Shown here one piece after another: positions 48,746 to 56,927 of a stretch of 64,000 nt of DNA. The stretch lies in NCBI GenBank assembly GCA_003116975.1, contig BGKB01000016.1:623127-687126 (forward strand), read 5' to 3'. Origin of the DNA: Aurantiochytrium sp. KH105 (Eukaryota > Sar > Bigyra > Thraustochytrida > Thraustochytriidae). The translations under genes and the position numbers were made by a program. The notes beneath the pieces were generated by a model. That model did no database searches. It was given only the letters and a program-made list of their open reading frames with translations, and was not told the DNA's origin. Numbering within the stretch: the stretch's first letter is position 1; the number at the start of each line of letters is the position of its first letter.

Positions 48746-49258
48746 TTAACGCGTTCCCTTCATGATGAGAAACAAGGCACGCACAATGGTAACGACGGCG
48801 ACCGTGAATCCCGCATTGGCAACGCGGTTCGCCACGGAACCTCCAGAAGCAAGTCCGCGCACAGACATTTGGGCGCACAAGGCTGCAGCGACGCTGTTGC
48901 CGTAGCCAGTAAGCATCATGGTTACGGTAAGCTCGCGCAGTTCCTTGCCCGAGAGCGAGCGGAGCACTGGCATAATACTGGCGACGAGCAGCATGCTCAT
49001 GCCGTTGAGAAGGCCCTCCAGGTGCGCCATTTTCCAGGCGCGCTCGGTTCCTGTGGACTTTCTGGCGAGCGCCATGAGTCCAGACTTTTCAATAGACTCC
49101 TGGACCGAGGGCGCCCACTCCGTCGCGTGGTCTCTGAAGACCACGAGGGTGTACGGGATGCCGGCGAGCAGGCCAATGGCAAAGTTAGCCGCGCCATGGT
49201 ACACTGTTCGCCTTTGGCACTCTTGGAGGGTCTCTTCGCGGCTCTTGGGATCCGCCAT
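48746..49258 (-). CDS. Small four-helix membrane protein, styrene oxide isomerase / HAB-mutase-like
   Basis: 170 residues. A short polar N-terminus is followed by four hydrophobic helices. Two motifs recall the SOI/hydroxylaminobenzene mutase family: YHGAANFAIGLLAGIPY, and AHLEGLLNGMSMLL with an H-x5-N spacing, plus LTGYGNSVAA with a Tyr-Gly-Asn. In bacterial SOI these helices build a haem-containing membrane isomerase acting on epoxides. A eukaryotic member with unknown substrate is inferred; similarity is read from memory of motifs. A CAAGG-type repeat (sense strand; GCCTT on plus, about 49305-49385) lies just upstream of the start. Confidence 0.55.
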   Translation of the reverse strand: MADPKSREETLQECQRRTVYHGAANFAIGLLAGIPYTLVVFRDHATEWAPSVQESIEKSGLMALARKSTGTERAWKMAHLEGLLNGMSMLLVASIMPVLRSLSGKELRELTVTMMLTGYGNSVAAALCAQMSVRGLASGGSVANRVANAGFTVAVVTIVRALFLIMKGTR

Positions 49259-50188
49259 TTTTCTTCCTGTGACTCCGGCGTGCGAGGCTAGGCTCGGCTT
49301 GGCTTCCCTCGGCTTGCCTTGCCTTGCCTTGTGTTGTCTTGCCTTGTGTTGTCTTGCCTTGGCTCGCCTTGCAGTGCCTTGGCTTGCGGGTCTGGGTTTG
49401 GGCGCCGGCGGATCTCGGGCTCCCGATCGTCCGTCACCTGGGGACCTGACAGGTCCCGCGGTCCGGTATCTCCCGTCGCCGCCACAGGACTGGGACTATC
49501 ACTAGGCCTAGATGGAGGTCTCGTAGCATCTTCTCAAAGTCGTGATGTTCGTCGATCACTGCGCTCCTCGTCCCGAGCGGCTGCGACTGGCTGACGACAG
49601 ACACCACGGCGACTGCCTGCACTGACAGAGTGACAGTGAGGTGCCTGATGATGTGCCTGCCCTGCGCAAAGTCCGCGATCCGCACCCGTCGGCGCGGCGC
49701 CGCGACGCGGCGAGTCCGCCCCGCTTTCGATCCCCCGGAATTCCGGGCACATGCGCGCATCGCCCCGGCGGTCCGGGCCGCAAGGTCAAGACTCGATCCG
49801 CCGTCGCGCACCTCGCCTCGGCCGAGAAGTACTAGGCCTACTGCCGCTACATGGATACGACTCGATAGAATCCAAACCCAGCGACGCGAGCCCGAGCTCG
49901 CTCCGGCACCGCGAGCTGCTGCGCGCGCGCGGCGGCGGCAGAGCGCAGGCAGCAGGCAGCAGGCAGCAGGCAGGCAGCAGGCAGCAGGCATGGGCGCGTG
50001 GCGCGGTCGAGAATCGAGGCGCGAATGAACCGTGGCTCGAATCTGGCGTGAAACGGGGTTTCCAAAGCCGCGCGGCGCTGGACGCGGGCGCGCGCGCAGA
50101 GGCGCGGCAGTCCCGAAGGCGGCCGCGCGGCGCAGAGCAGGGGGCGGCGCGAGGAGCGCGAGCAGGAAGACGAGGACGCGCAGCGAGC
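49259..50188. other. Divergent intergenic region
   Basis: Promoter region for the SOI-like gene (-) and the multispan gene (+). Contains CCTTG/GTCTT repeats (49305-49385) and a CAGGCAGCAGG tract (about 49935-49990) sense to the plus gene. No gene seen. Confidence 0.5.
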
Positions 50189-51259
50189 ATGCGCGCCGAG
50201 GCGCGGAGCGCGAGCGAGGATGGCGCCGAGGGCGCAGAGACCGCGGGGCTGCACGCCCGGGGCGCGAGCAAGAAGAGCGGCTCGCCGGGACCGCGCGAGG
50301 GGCCGCGGCGGTCGCTGCGGCTGCGCGACGTGCTCGGCCGCGACGCGCTGCGCGCTGTGCAGTCGCAGCTTGGGGCCGACGTGGGGCTGAGCGACGCCGA
50401 GAGCCTCGTGTGGATGGCCATTTTCGCCGGGCTCCTTTTGGGCAGCTTCGCGCTGGGTAGATGGCTTCCGCCCCTGACGGCCTTCCTCTCGGGACCGCAG
50501 CTGTACACGCCTGCAAACTTTGTCTACGCGCCCAACGTCAAATTCGATGACACTTGGCTCACGTACGGCACAGACTATGGTCTCGCAGTCGTCATGTCCT
50601 TTTTTGCGCTGGCAATGAACGCAGAGACCAGGACTTCCCACAATGCACGACTCATGGAGACCGGGAGCACTCTGCTCGGCTCGTACGCTGTCTCCACCCT
50701 CGCCGGGGCACTGGCGCATCAGTTCCTGCCCGGCAAACTCCACACCTCGCTCTTTCGCCTTGTTTGGAAAATCTGCGTCGGTGCGGTAGGCGCAGCAGGT
50801 GGCATCATGGGCGCTACCGCCTCGGCGCTTGCCCGGCTTCCGACCAACGAGACGAGCCTGCCTCGGTTTCGTGTCCTTGTGGTCCCCGACTTTTGCTGGA
50901 CATTGTGGTCTGTTTTCTTCCTCATTGTCATCTTCACGAATCGATTCTCCATGGCACAGCCTGCCTGCGACATTTTTCTCACCGGTGTTACGCAGACCAT
51001 CCCAACAATGTACCTCGTCCTCGTGCTTTTTTCGCGTCGATCCTGGGCCAACGTGCACGTTGACGCGGTTGGTTTGGCCATTCTCGTCTACGGCGCCCTC
51101 GCCAACATCGCTCTCCTCCCTGCCTATGATGTTCTCAACTTTGCGAACCTTCCCCTTGGGGTCACGAATGCCCTCATGCACGCGTGGCTCTGCGCAGCGT
51201 GGGGGTCGCAGGGTTACGGCTTGTGGCGCTTCGTCAAGGGTGCGTCCGCACCGCAATGA
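50189..51259 (+). CDS. Multispanning membrane protein of unknown function
   Basis: 356 residues from ATG 50189 (MRAEARSASE). A charged N-terminal domain (1-75) is followed by about eight hydrophobic segments. The first soluble-to-membrane junction contains FVYAPNVKFDDTWLTYGTDYG; later segments include WKICVGAVGAAGGIMGA and LWSVFFLIVIF. No transporter or enzyme motif is recognised; conserved Asp/Thr/Tyr next to the first helices might be functional. The open frame extends upstream to 49751 through repeat sequence, so an earlier start is possible but unlikely. No family call. Confidence 0.6.
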   Translation: MRAEARSASEDGAEGAETAGLHARGASKKSGSPGPREGPRRSLRLRDVLGRDALRAVQSQLGADVGLSDAESLVWMAIFAGLLLGSFALGRWLPPLTAFLSGPQLYTPANFVYAPNVKFDDTWLTYGTDYGLAVVMSFFALAMNAETRTSHNARLMETGSTLLGSYAVSTLAGALAHQFLPGKLHTSLFRLVWKICVGAVGAAGGIMGATASALARLPTNETSLPRFRVLVVPDFCWTLWSVFFLIVIFTNRFSMAQPACDIFLTGVTQTIPTMYLVLVLFSRRSWANVHVDAVGLAILVYGALANIALLPAYDVLNFANLPLGVTNALMHAWLCAAWGSQGYGLWRFVKGASAPQ

Positions 51260-52170
51260 AGCAAGTCGAAGAGCCAAAGGCAATGGGCCTGGATCGTCGC
51301 AAACAAGCTTTCACTGTCAAGATGGATGCTGTATCTGCGCACAACAAAGGGGAAAGCCTAGCATTTGCACAGCAACATACAATGTGAATGGGATGGGAAA
51401 GCATGTTGGGGAAAAGACTCGCTTCAAAGCTGCGGCGACGGAAAAAACACAGCTATCGCTTGTCGCAACGAAGATCTGTTTTCGGATTTGCGTGATGTGT
51501 CTGTACAAAGAACAGGAATATGTAGCACAGCTGTAAAAGTGTAAAGTCCAATTGAAGAGAGGTTTGGAAAAATATTGATCCACAACAATGAAGTGGGCAT
51601 TCCCAAAGACCTGATGCCAGGTCGGAAACTGCTATAAGAGAGGTAGACACCCGACGACAAACGTCGGAGGGGCACGACGCAAGAACATTACGTTGCGCGT
51701 GCACAACACGCCGGGTGCATTCGGTGTGTACACCCAAAATAACCCTAGTATAGTCATAGACCTACATAGCAGAAATGGACCAGGGTCACAACCCTGGGAC
51801 CACTGAGCCGAATAGACCTGGCAGCGACCAAACCCGATGCCAGAAGCCGGCAGAACCGAAATCCACCAGAATATTGAACTACACCAAAGCTAACGCTGCC
51901 TATTTTTGTCATCGAAGAGTTCTCGCATCTGGCTGCTCAGCTGGAGCATATTCATGTTTTTCATGAAAAATCTGGAGAAATGCTCTCTTATAACTTGTTG
52001 CATCCCGCGAGACGACGGCTTTTGCGCCACGGCGTCTTCCTTTGTAACACCCTGTTCTTGTTTGACGGGCGTTTTCTCGCATCCTCTAATCGCTTCACAG
52101 TGTCAATGCAGTACTGATCTTCGTTATGGGCGATGGTCCCTTCGGCGCTCCCCCCTCCTTTCCAGTCTCC
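51260..52170. other. Intergenic region, lower GC
   Basis: No gene seen in 0.9 kb. Base composition is visibly less GC-rich than the flanking genes, which marks the left edge of the accessory block at about 52.1 kb. Confidence 0.45.
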
Positions 52171-52380
52171 CTATTCTTCGCCGCGCGGGGCGTCGTCCGC
52201 TGGACACCAAGCGACAGTCCCGAACGGGTCTGGCGTGGGCCCGATGATGCGGGTTCGTGCCGTGGCTCCCGTACCGGCCCGCTGCTTCGCGTATGCATTG
52301 CAGACATCCGGCTCCGGCGGGGCTGCGCAGAGCTCGATCTTTCCTCTCCTCGATGGATCAATAAATGTCACTACCTGCAT
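52171..52380 (-). CDS. Small ORF overlapping its upstream neighbour (TAATG)
   Basis: 69 residues (MQVVTFIDPS...). Its ATG (52378-52380) overlaps the TAA (52380-52382) of the preceding minus-strand ORF, a coupling common in compact viral or prokaryote-like units and odd in eukaryotic nuclear DNA. The residues are Ala/Pro/Arg rich with one Cys pair; no domain recognised. Could be spurious. Confidence 0.35.
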   Translation of the reverse strand: MQVVTFIDPSRRGKIELCAAPPEPDVCNAYAKQRAGTGATARTRIIGPTPDPFGTVAWCPADDAPRGEE

Positions 52381-52808
52381 TATGGTGACGGCGGGCGCGC
52401 TGTCGGCGTTGCCACTCGTGCTGCTCGAGGAGGCATTGGAGGCGCCAGACTCCCCACACCGGTGTTCGCGCCGGCCGCGGTACCCGCTGCGTTACTGCTA
52501 CTCGCGCCGCCCCCAGGGACAGCGGTATTTCTTGCGACCGCGCCCGTGCCCAGCGCCGGGTGGCTGCGCGGAGGAGGCCCGCCGCCCCCGCCTCCGGGGA
52601 ACATCGCCCCCAGGAAGGCAACGATGTCGGCCTCGCAGGCCTGCAGAAGACCCTCCGTCACGTTATCGACCATCTCGACGATTTGAATCTGTGAGGAAAA
52701 GTCGCGGTCCGTCCAGTTGTGCCCATCGTCCAAGCCACTTGCTTCGAGTATAAAATATCTCTGCCCGGTATTAGTGATGTTAATCTTGTTGACCCCGACC
52801 GAAGCCAT
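52380..52808 (-). CDS. Gly/Ala/Pro-tailed small ORF of unknown function
   Basis: 142 residues from ATG 52808 (MASVGVNKIN). The first about 75 residues (INITNTGQRYFILEASGL, DIVAFLGAMF) look folded; the rest is a Gly/Ala/Pro/Ser-rich tail. No family recognised. The open frame runs upstream to 53276 opposite the next ORF, so the ATG at 52808 is the sensible start. Divergent with the 212-residue ORF at 52951. Confidence 0.45.
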   Translation of the reverse strand: MASVGVNKINITNTGQRYFILEASGLDDGHNWTDRDFSSQIQIVEMVDNVTEGLLQACEADIVAFLGAMFPGGGGGGPPPRSHPALGTGAVARNTAVPGGGASSSNAAGTAAGANTGVGSLAPPMPPRAARVATPTARPPSP

Positions 52809-52950
52809 GGTTACGAAATGCGCCCCCCACACACACAGGCGTTTCGACAAACTACACATACCTACATGGGACTGAAACATAAATGATGAGTGAACATGCC
52901 CGGCGTCCTTCCCCGCGGCGAGAACACGGAGAGCGGCACTGTGTTGCAAC

Positions 52951-53589
52951 ATGAATGCCGAGGACATGCAACAGGAGGAGGCGAAGCGGCGACGGCTCGC
53001 CGCCGAGCTGAGGGTCGCCGCCGCGGCCCACGACGCAGCTGGCACCTTTGACGACGACACGGACATGGGGGACGACGATGAGAATAACGGCGCGACCGTG
53101 ATGCTCCCCATGACGTACGAGCAGCTGACGGAGGTCAGGTTCAAGGAGACCTGCTTCGCGTGCAAGTACATCAATGCCGGGTCGATGCGCGAGAACCCGG
53201 AGTTCGTGACGCTCATGAAGCTGTACACGGAGAACGCCGAGGCGGTGAGCCAGCCGGCGCTGTTCCGCCTGGTCAAGGCTCACTTCGACCGCCACTGCCG
53301 CCCCATCGTGCGGGAGGAGTGGACGCTGCCGTGCATCGAGGAGCACTTCACCGTGCACACCAACTACCCCACGGACGAGATCCTCAAGCAGCTCAAGGTG
53401 CTCACGTCGATCCGCAACAACATGATCTCCACGGCGCTGTTGCGCAATGTGCGCAACAACGCGGTCGAGCCGCTCAACAACAACATCAAGAACCTGGTCA
53501 TCATCCAAAAGGAGATCCGCGAGCTGATGCTGGCCAAGAAGAAGATCAGCACCATGCTGGGCTACAGCGAGATCCTCGACAAATACTGA
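52951..53589 (+). CDS. 212-residue ORF with possible Cys/His metal site, unknown function
   Basis: Start ATG 52951 (MNAEDMQQEE). An acidic N-terminus (DDDTDMGDDDENN, about 34-47) is followed by a compact helical domain with C-x2-C (TCFACKY) and, about 40 residues on, H-x3-H-C (AHFDRHC), which could bind zinc. The second half is Leu/Asn/Ile-rich helices (RNNMISTALLRN, NNNIKNLVIIQKEIREL), coiled-coil-like. I do not recognise it. It converges with the nuclease-kinase gene; the stop codons are about 95 bp apart across an AT-rich ATTACATTA stretch. The block may derive from a virus or transposon. Confidence 0.55.
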   Translation: MNAEDMQQEEAKRRRLAAELRVAAAAHDAAGTFDDDTDMGDDDENNGATVMLPMTYEQLTEVRFKETCFACKYINAGSMRENPEFVTLMKLYTENAEAVSQPALFRLVKAHFDRHCRPIVREEWTLPCIEEHFTVHTNYPTDEILKQLKVLTSIRNNMISTALLRNVRNNAVEPLNNNIKNLVIIQKEIRELMLAKKKISTMLGYSEILDKY

Positions 53590-53684
53590 AAGTGAGTTGT
53601 GAGTGCCTAGCAAGCAGCCAGGTTGATGAATCATTCCATTCCATTACATAATACATTACATTATGCTACATTACTTTTCATTTC
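53590..53684. other. AT-rich convergent gap
   Basis: Repetitive CATTCCATTACATAATACATTA-type sequence between two convergent stops; may act as a shared 3' end. Confidence 0.5.
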
Positions 53685-55886
53685 TCATGCCGAGTCGCGA
53701 GTGCTAGAGGAGGCTTGCCCGGGACCCGGCTGAGAGTGCGAGGCGACGTCCGCCGGCGCGAGCCCGAGACATTCCCGAAGAATCGCCATCTCAGCCGCAG
53801 CAGCGCTCTTCGCTTCGGCCGATTCTCCCCGCACGAGCTCGGCGCGAGCAAAGTCGATCACACGCACGGCGCCCGTGTCGGGGCAGAGCACAAAGTTGCG
53901 CAGCGCCACGTCGCCGTGCAGACAGCCGGCCGCGTGCACGCGAGCGAGGGCCGCGAGGGCCCGGGTCTGCACCTCCTTGTCGAGCGGCGCCTCGAGCTGG
54001 TCCAAGCTCGTGCCCACATCCAAGGTGATGACCGCGTGCCAGCCGCCGTCGTCCTCGCTCATGAGCGCGCCGCCGTAGACCAGAGGCGGCACCGTCGACC
54101 CTTGCAGGGCGAAGAGCGCCGCGTAGACGTCCGTCTCGCGAACGACCACATCGACAGCCTCGGCAGCGGTGAGGCCGTCCGACGTGCCCGCCACGGGCGT
54201 CTTGATGATAAAGTCGTGCCCGTCGGGCCGCCGCAGCCGCAGCACGCTCGAGGCCGCAGACTCCCGCACGCGCTCGTAGGCCTTGTCGTACGGCACCGGC
54301 AGCAGGTCTGCCATGGCAGAGCGGTGGAGCGGGAGCAGACCGCCCGGCCCGCCGGACGCCGCGTTACCGTTCTTGATGTTGGTAAAGTAATCGTGAGTCT
54401 TTTGCTCGTAGGACGTCCCCGCGCGCTCCAGATTCGTGGTGCCCAGCTGGGCGCGCCACTTGCTGCTGACGTGCTGTCCCAGCGGGGAATCGTGCGCGGG
54501 GAACTGGTCCCGCGCGGCGTCTCCCGCTCGCAAGGCGTGCAGGAGCGCGGTCAAGTAGCCAATGTGTACGGATTCCATGTCGTCAGCCGTGCACTTATAG
54601 GGCCTCGACACCAAGAGCCCGGCGGGTTGCTCCGCGCCCGGGCTATTGTCGTCGTCGCGCTTGAGAAACCACGTAAACTCCGTCGTGCTAATGGCGCCGT
54701 AGCGCATCCCGAGGGCGATCATGTACCCGTAGGCCTGCTCCAGGACCTTTCTCACTGTCGTCTGGTCTTTTGCAGTGACCCATATCGACGTCGGCTCGGC
54801 CACGCGATCACTCCTGCCGGGAAACGCCGCGGGGCTCTTGTGTTCATGCACAAGCAGAGGCCGCCTTTCGTTATCCTCGCCCACGAGCCAGAGCTGGTCG
54901 GGCCGAGCGCCCACGACCGTGATGTACTCGAACTTTAGCGATACCTTGACATCGTCGAAGGGCTTATCGCGGTGCCAAAAGACGTTTCGCAGTAGAGGGT
55001 CGCCCGAGCGCGCGTACATGAGCATGGCACAGCCCGCCTCGCTCTCCGAGGCGTCCAGTTCGCCTTGCGTGAGAAAGGCGCCCGCGTCAATTAACAGCTT
55101 GTGGCCGATTAAACCGTCAATGTCTTCCTTGCTCATGGCGAAATCCGCCCAATGACCGAGGCGCTGAATTGTCAGTTGCCATGTGCGGCCCCGGTCGGAC
55201 GCCGACGCGGCCTGGTTCACGACGCCATCGCACATGGCGCGCCCAAGAACTTCTCTCCACGGCAGCTCATAGCGTCGCATCAGGTCTCTCGTCTCCTTCA
55301 TTTCACGCCGCAGCGCATTCGCGGAAATGCTCCCCACGGTGCTGCTGCTTGCAGTGGAGCCCGCGCGGCTCCGCCGTCTCGTCCTTGCCCGCAACCAGCC
55401 CCTTGCATCGAGGCGATTTTCAATGTCGGCAAGTTCGTCCCACAATGCCTCACGCTCCGCTTCCCTGTCGGCAAGTTCGCGCTCTCGTTCGCCGGACGAG
55501 AGGTTGGGGTTGTCACGGATATCATCTATGTCACGTCGCAAGGAAAGGAGATTCTGCAGCGCTTCGCGGTGTTCATCAGTCATATTTTTATACTCCCGAA
55601 TCTCCGCCTTCATGTCATCATACTCCCTTTTCATCCTTTCTTCCGCCTTGTCGCGGGCGGCGACTCGGCGATCGCGAGCATTATGTGATGCACGCGAAAA
55701 AGCCAGAATTGTCTCCGCGTCCAGGCCCGACCACTTCTCCTCCAAGTACGCATAGAACCCCTGCACGCTTTCATCGCTAAAGAAATTGACATGCCCGGGC
55801 TCGAGCGCTCTGAAGACCGAGTCCGGCCACTTCGCGTAGTCGGTCTCGTCGATGGGCAAAGTGACCAAGGGCGTCTCGGTCGACAT
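53685..55886 (-). CDS. PD-(D/E)XK-like nuclease + kinase protein, Crinkler (CRN)-type effector-like
   Basis: 733 residues. Segments: N-terminal domain (1-80) followed by a coiled coil (about 80-160); a linker; a restriction-enzyme-fold nuclease region (about 305-405) with R-P-D-Q-L-W-L-V (Asp330) and the L-V-H-E-H-K pair (Glu348, Lys350), then EQAYGYMIALGMRYG, a motif typical of these nucleases; a C-terminal kinase-like domain (about 540-700) with FIIK (Lys562), Glu584, HGDVALRN (Asp659, Asn664) and VIDFARA (Asp678). The nuclease-kinase combination is known from Crinkler-type (CR-toxin) proteins in oomycetes, fungi and other eukaryotes, which act on host or rival nuclei. No LXLFLAK-type signal is visible at the N-terminus, so secretion or a defensive intracellular role cannot be told apart. 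Confidence 0.78.
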   Translation of the reverse strand: MSTETPLVTLPIDETDYAKWPDSVFRALEPGHVNFFSDESVQGFYAYLEEKWSGLDAETILAFSRASHNARDRRVAARDKAEERMKREYDDMKAEIREYKNMTDEHREALQNLLSLRRDIDDIRDNPNLSSGERERELADREAEREALWDELADIENRLDARGWLRARTRRRSRAGSTASSSTVGSISANALRREMKETRDLMRRYELPWREVLGRAMCDGVVNQAASASDRGRTWQLTIQRLGHWADFAMSKEDIDGLIGHKLLIDAGAFLTQGELDASESEAGCAMLMYARSGDPLLRNVFWHRDKPFDDVKVSLKFEYITVVGARPDQLWLVGEDNERRPLLVHEHKSPAAFPGRSDRVAEPTSIWVTAKDQTTVRKVLEQAYGYMIALGMRYGAISTTEFTWFLKRDDDNSPGAEQPAGLLVSRPYKCTADDMESVHIGYLTALLHALRAGDAARDQFPAHDSPLGQHVSSKWRAQLGTTNLERAGTSYEQKTHDYFTNIKNGNAASGGPGGLLPLHRSAMADLLPVPYDKAYERVRESAASSVLRLRRPDGHDFIIKTPVAGTSDGLTAAEAVDVVVRETDVYAALFALQGSTVPPLVYGGALMSEDDGGWHAVITLDVGTSLDQLEAPLDKEVQTRALAALARVHAAGCLHGDVALRNFVLCPDTGAVRVIDFARAELVRGESAEAKSAAAAEMAILRECLGLAPADVASHSQPGPGQASSSTRDSA

Positions 55887-56369
55887 GATTGATCACAATC
55901 GAGCGCAGCCCCGCGGCCCGCCACGCGGCAGAGCGGTCGCAGCCAAGCGCGGCCCCGTCGCGCCCCGCTCGTTGCAGTATTGCCTGCCTGCCTGCATGCT
56001 GTGGTAGCTGCAGCCCGCGAGCGAGCTTCGGCACAAGAGAGCAGCACATGGATAAAAAAAAAGAACAAGGGCCATCGACCTATTCCACAGCCCTACTCAT
56101 CGCATCATCCAGCCAGCAAAGTTCGCACACGTGCGTCGATGCACACGTTTATTTCAAGCAAACAAGACCACGAAAGATCCTAACATAAAATACAATAACC
56201 CTATTTCATTGTCTTGTGATAGAAACGAATGAACTTGTCAAGAAGGTATTGTGCGATAACTCCACAAGAATAAGGAAAAGAAAAAGAATGAGAATATTTA
56301 CGTTGGATCTCGATCTTGTAAAGTGGCACCACTCGGCCATCACGCGCGGCGCGCGCTCCTGTCCCTAGC
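55887..56369. other. Intergenic region
   Basis: Upstream of the nuclease-kinase gene. No gene or repeat of note seen. Confidence 0.45.
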
Positions 56370-56927
56370 GTGGACGAAGCCAGCATCTACGAGATGGCCG
56401 GGAAGGTCTTCATCGACCATGGCGATACGCACAGCGGTGGCGGCGCCGTGCTCAACGACAGAGTCGCCTTCCTCTTCCTCGAACGCGACGACGGGTCTTC
56501 CCAGGTGGTCGCCTAGAACGAGGACCGTTACAGTGAGGGCGCAGTGGCCATGGGCCACAGCGATGCGAGCATGGCGCTGGCCGAGTCTCTCCTCGTCGTC
56601 ATCAGAGACCAGGCCGCAGTGGCCGGCGACGGCGAGACCGGCGCGGCCGCGGACATTATACTCGCCGAGAACAGCACGTGCAGGGAGGATTCGATGGCCG
56701 TCACCGTCGACGTCGACGTGACCGCCGTCCTCGCGCTCGACGGCGCGGCCGACAACGAAAGCGCCGCCTTCATGCTCAGCCGCGTCGACGAGCTCGACTG
56801 GGAGCTCGGCGGCTACTACTGCTACGAGGAGGGCGAGGCCGGCGTGCTGCACACCGCAGTGCTGTCCTCGGAGCTGTTCGCGCTGGCAGAGGAGGACGCG
56901 CTGCGCGACCTGGCTCCCGCAAGCTAG
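56370..56927 (+). pseudogene. Interrupted reading frame of unknown origin
   Basis: One plus-strand frame reads with strong GC bias at third positions from 56370 through 56927, broken by a single in-frame TAG at 56514-56516. The 127-residue piece downstream (ATG 56544, MAMGHSDASM) is Asp/Ala/Glu-rich, ends DALRDLAPAS, and has no recognised domain. The opposite minus-strand frame (56340-57074) is likely its shadow. It could be a decayed gene, a read-through gene, or a sequencing error in a real gene. Confidence 0.35.

Noticed and set aside
49847-51283. Minus-strand ORF of 478 residues
   Set aside because: Antisense to the multispan membrane gene; low-complexity translation.
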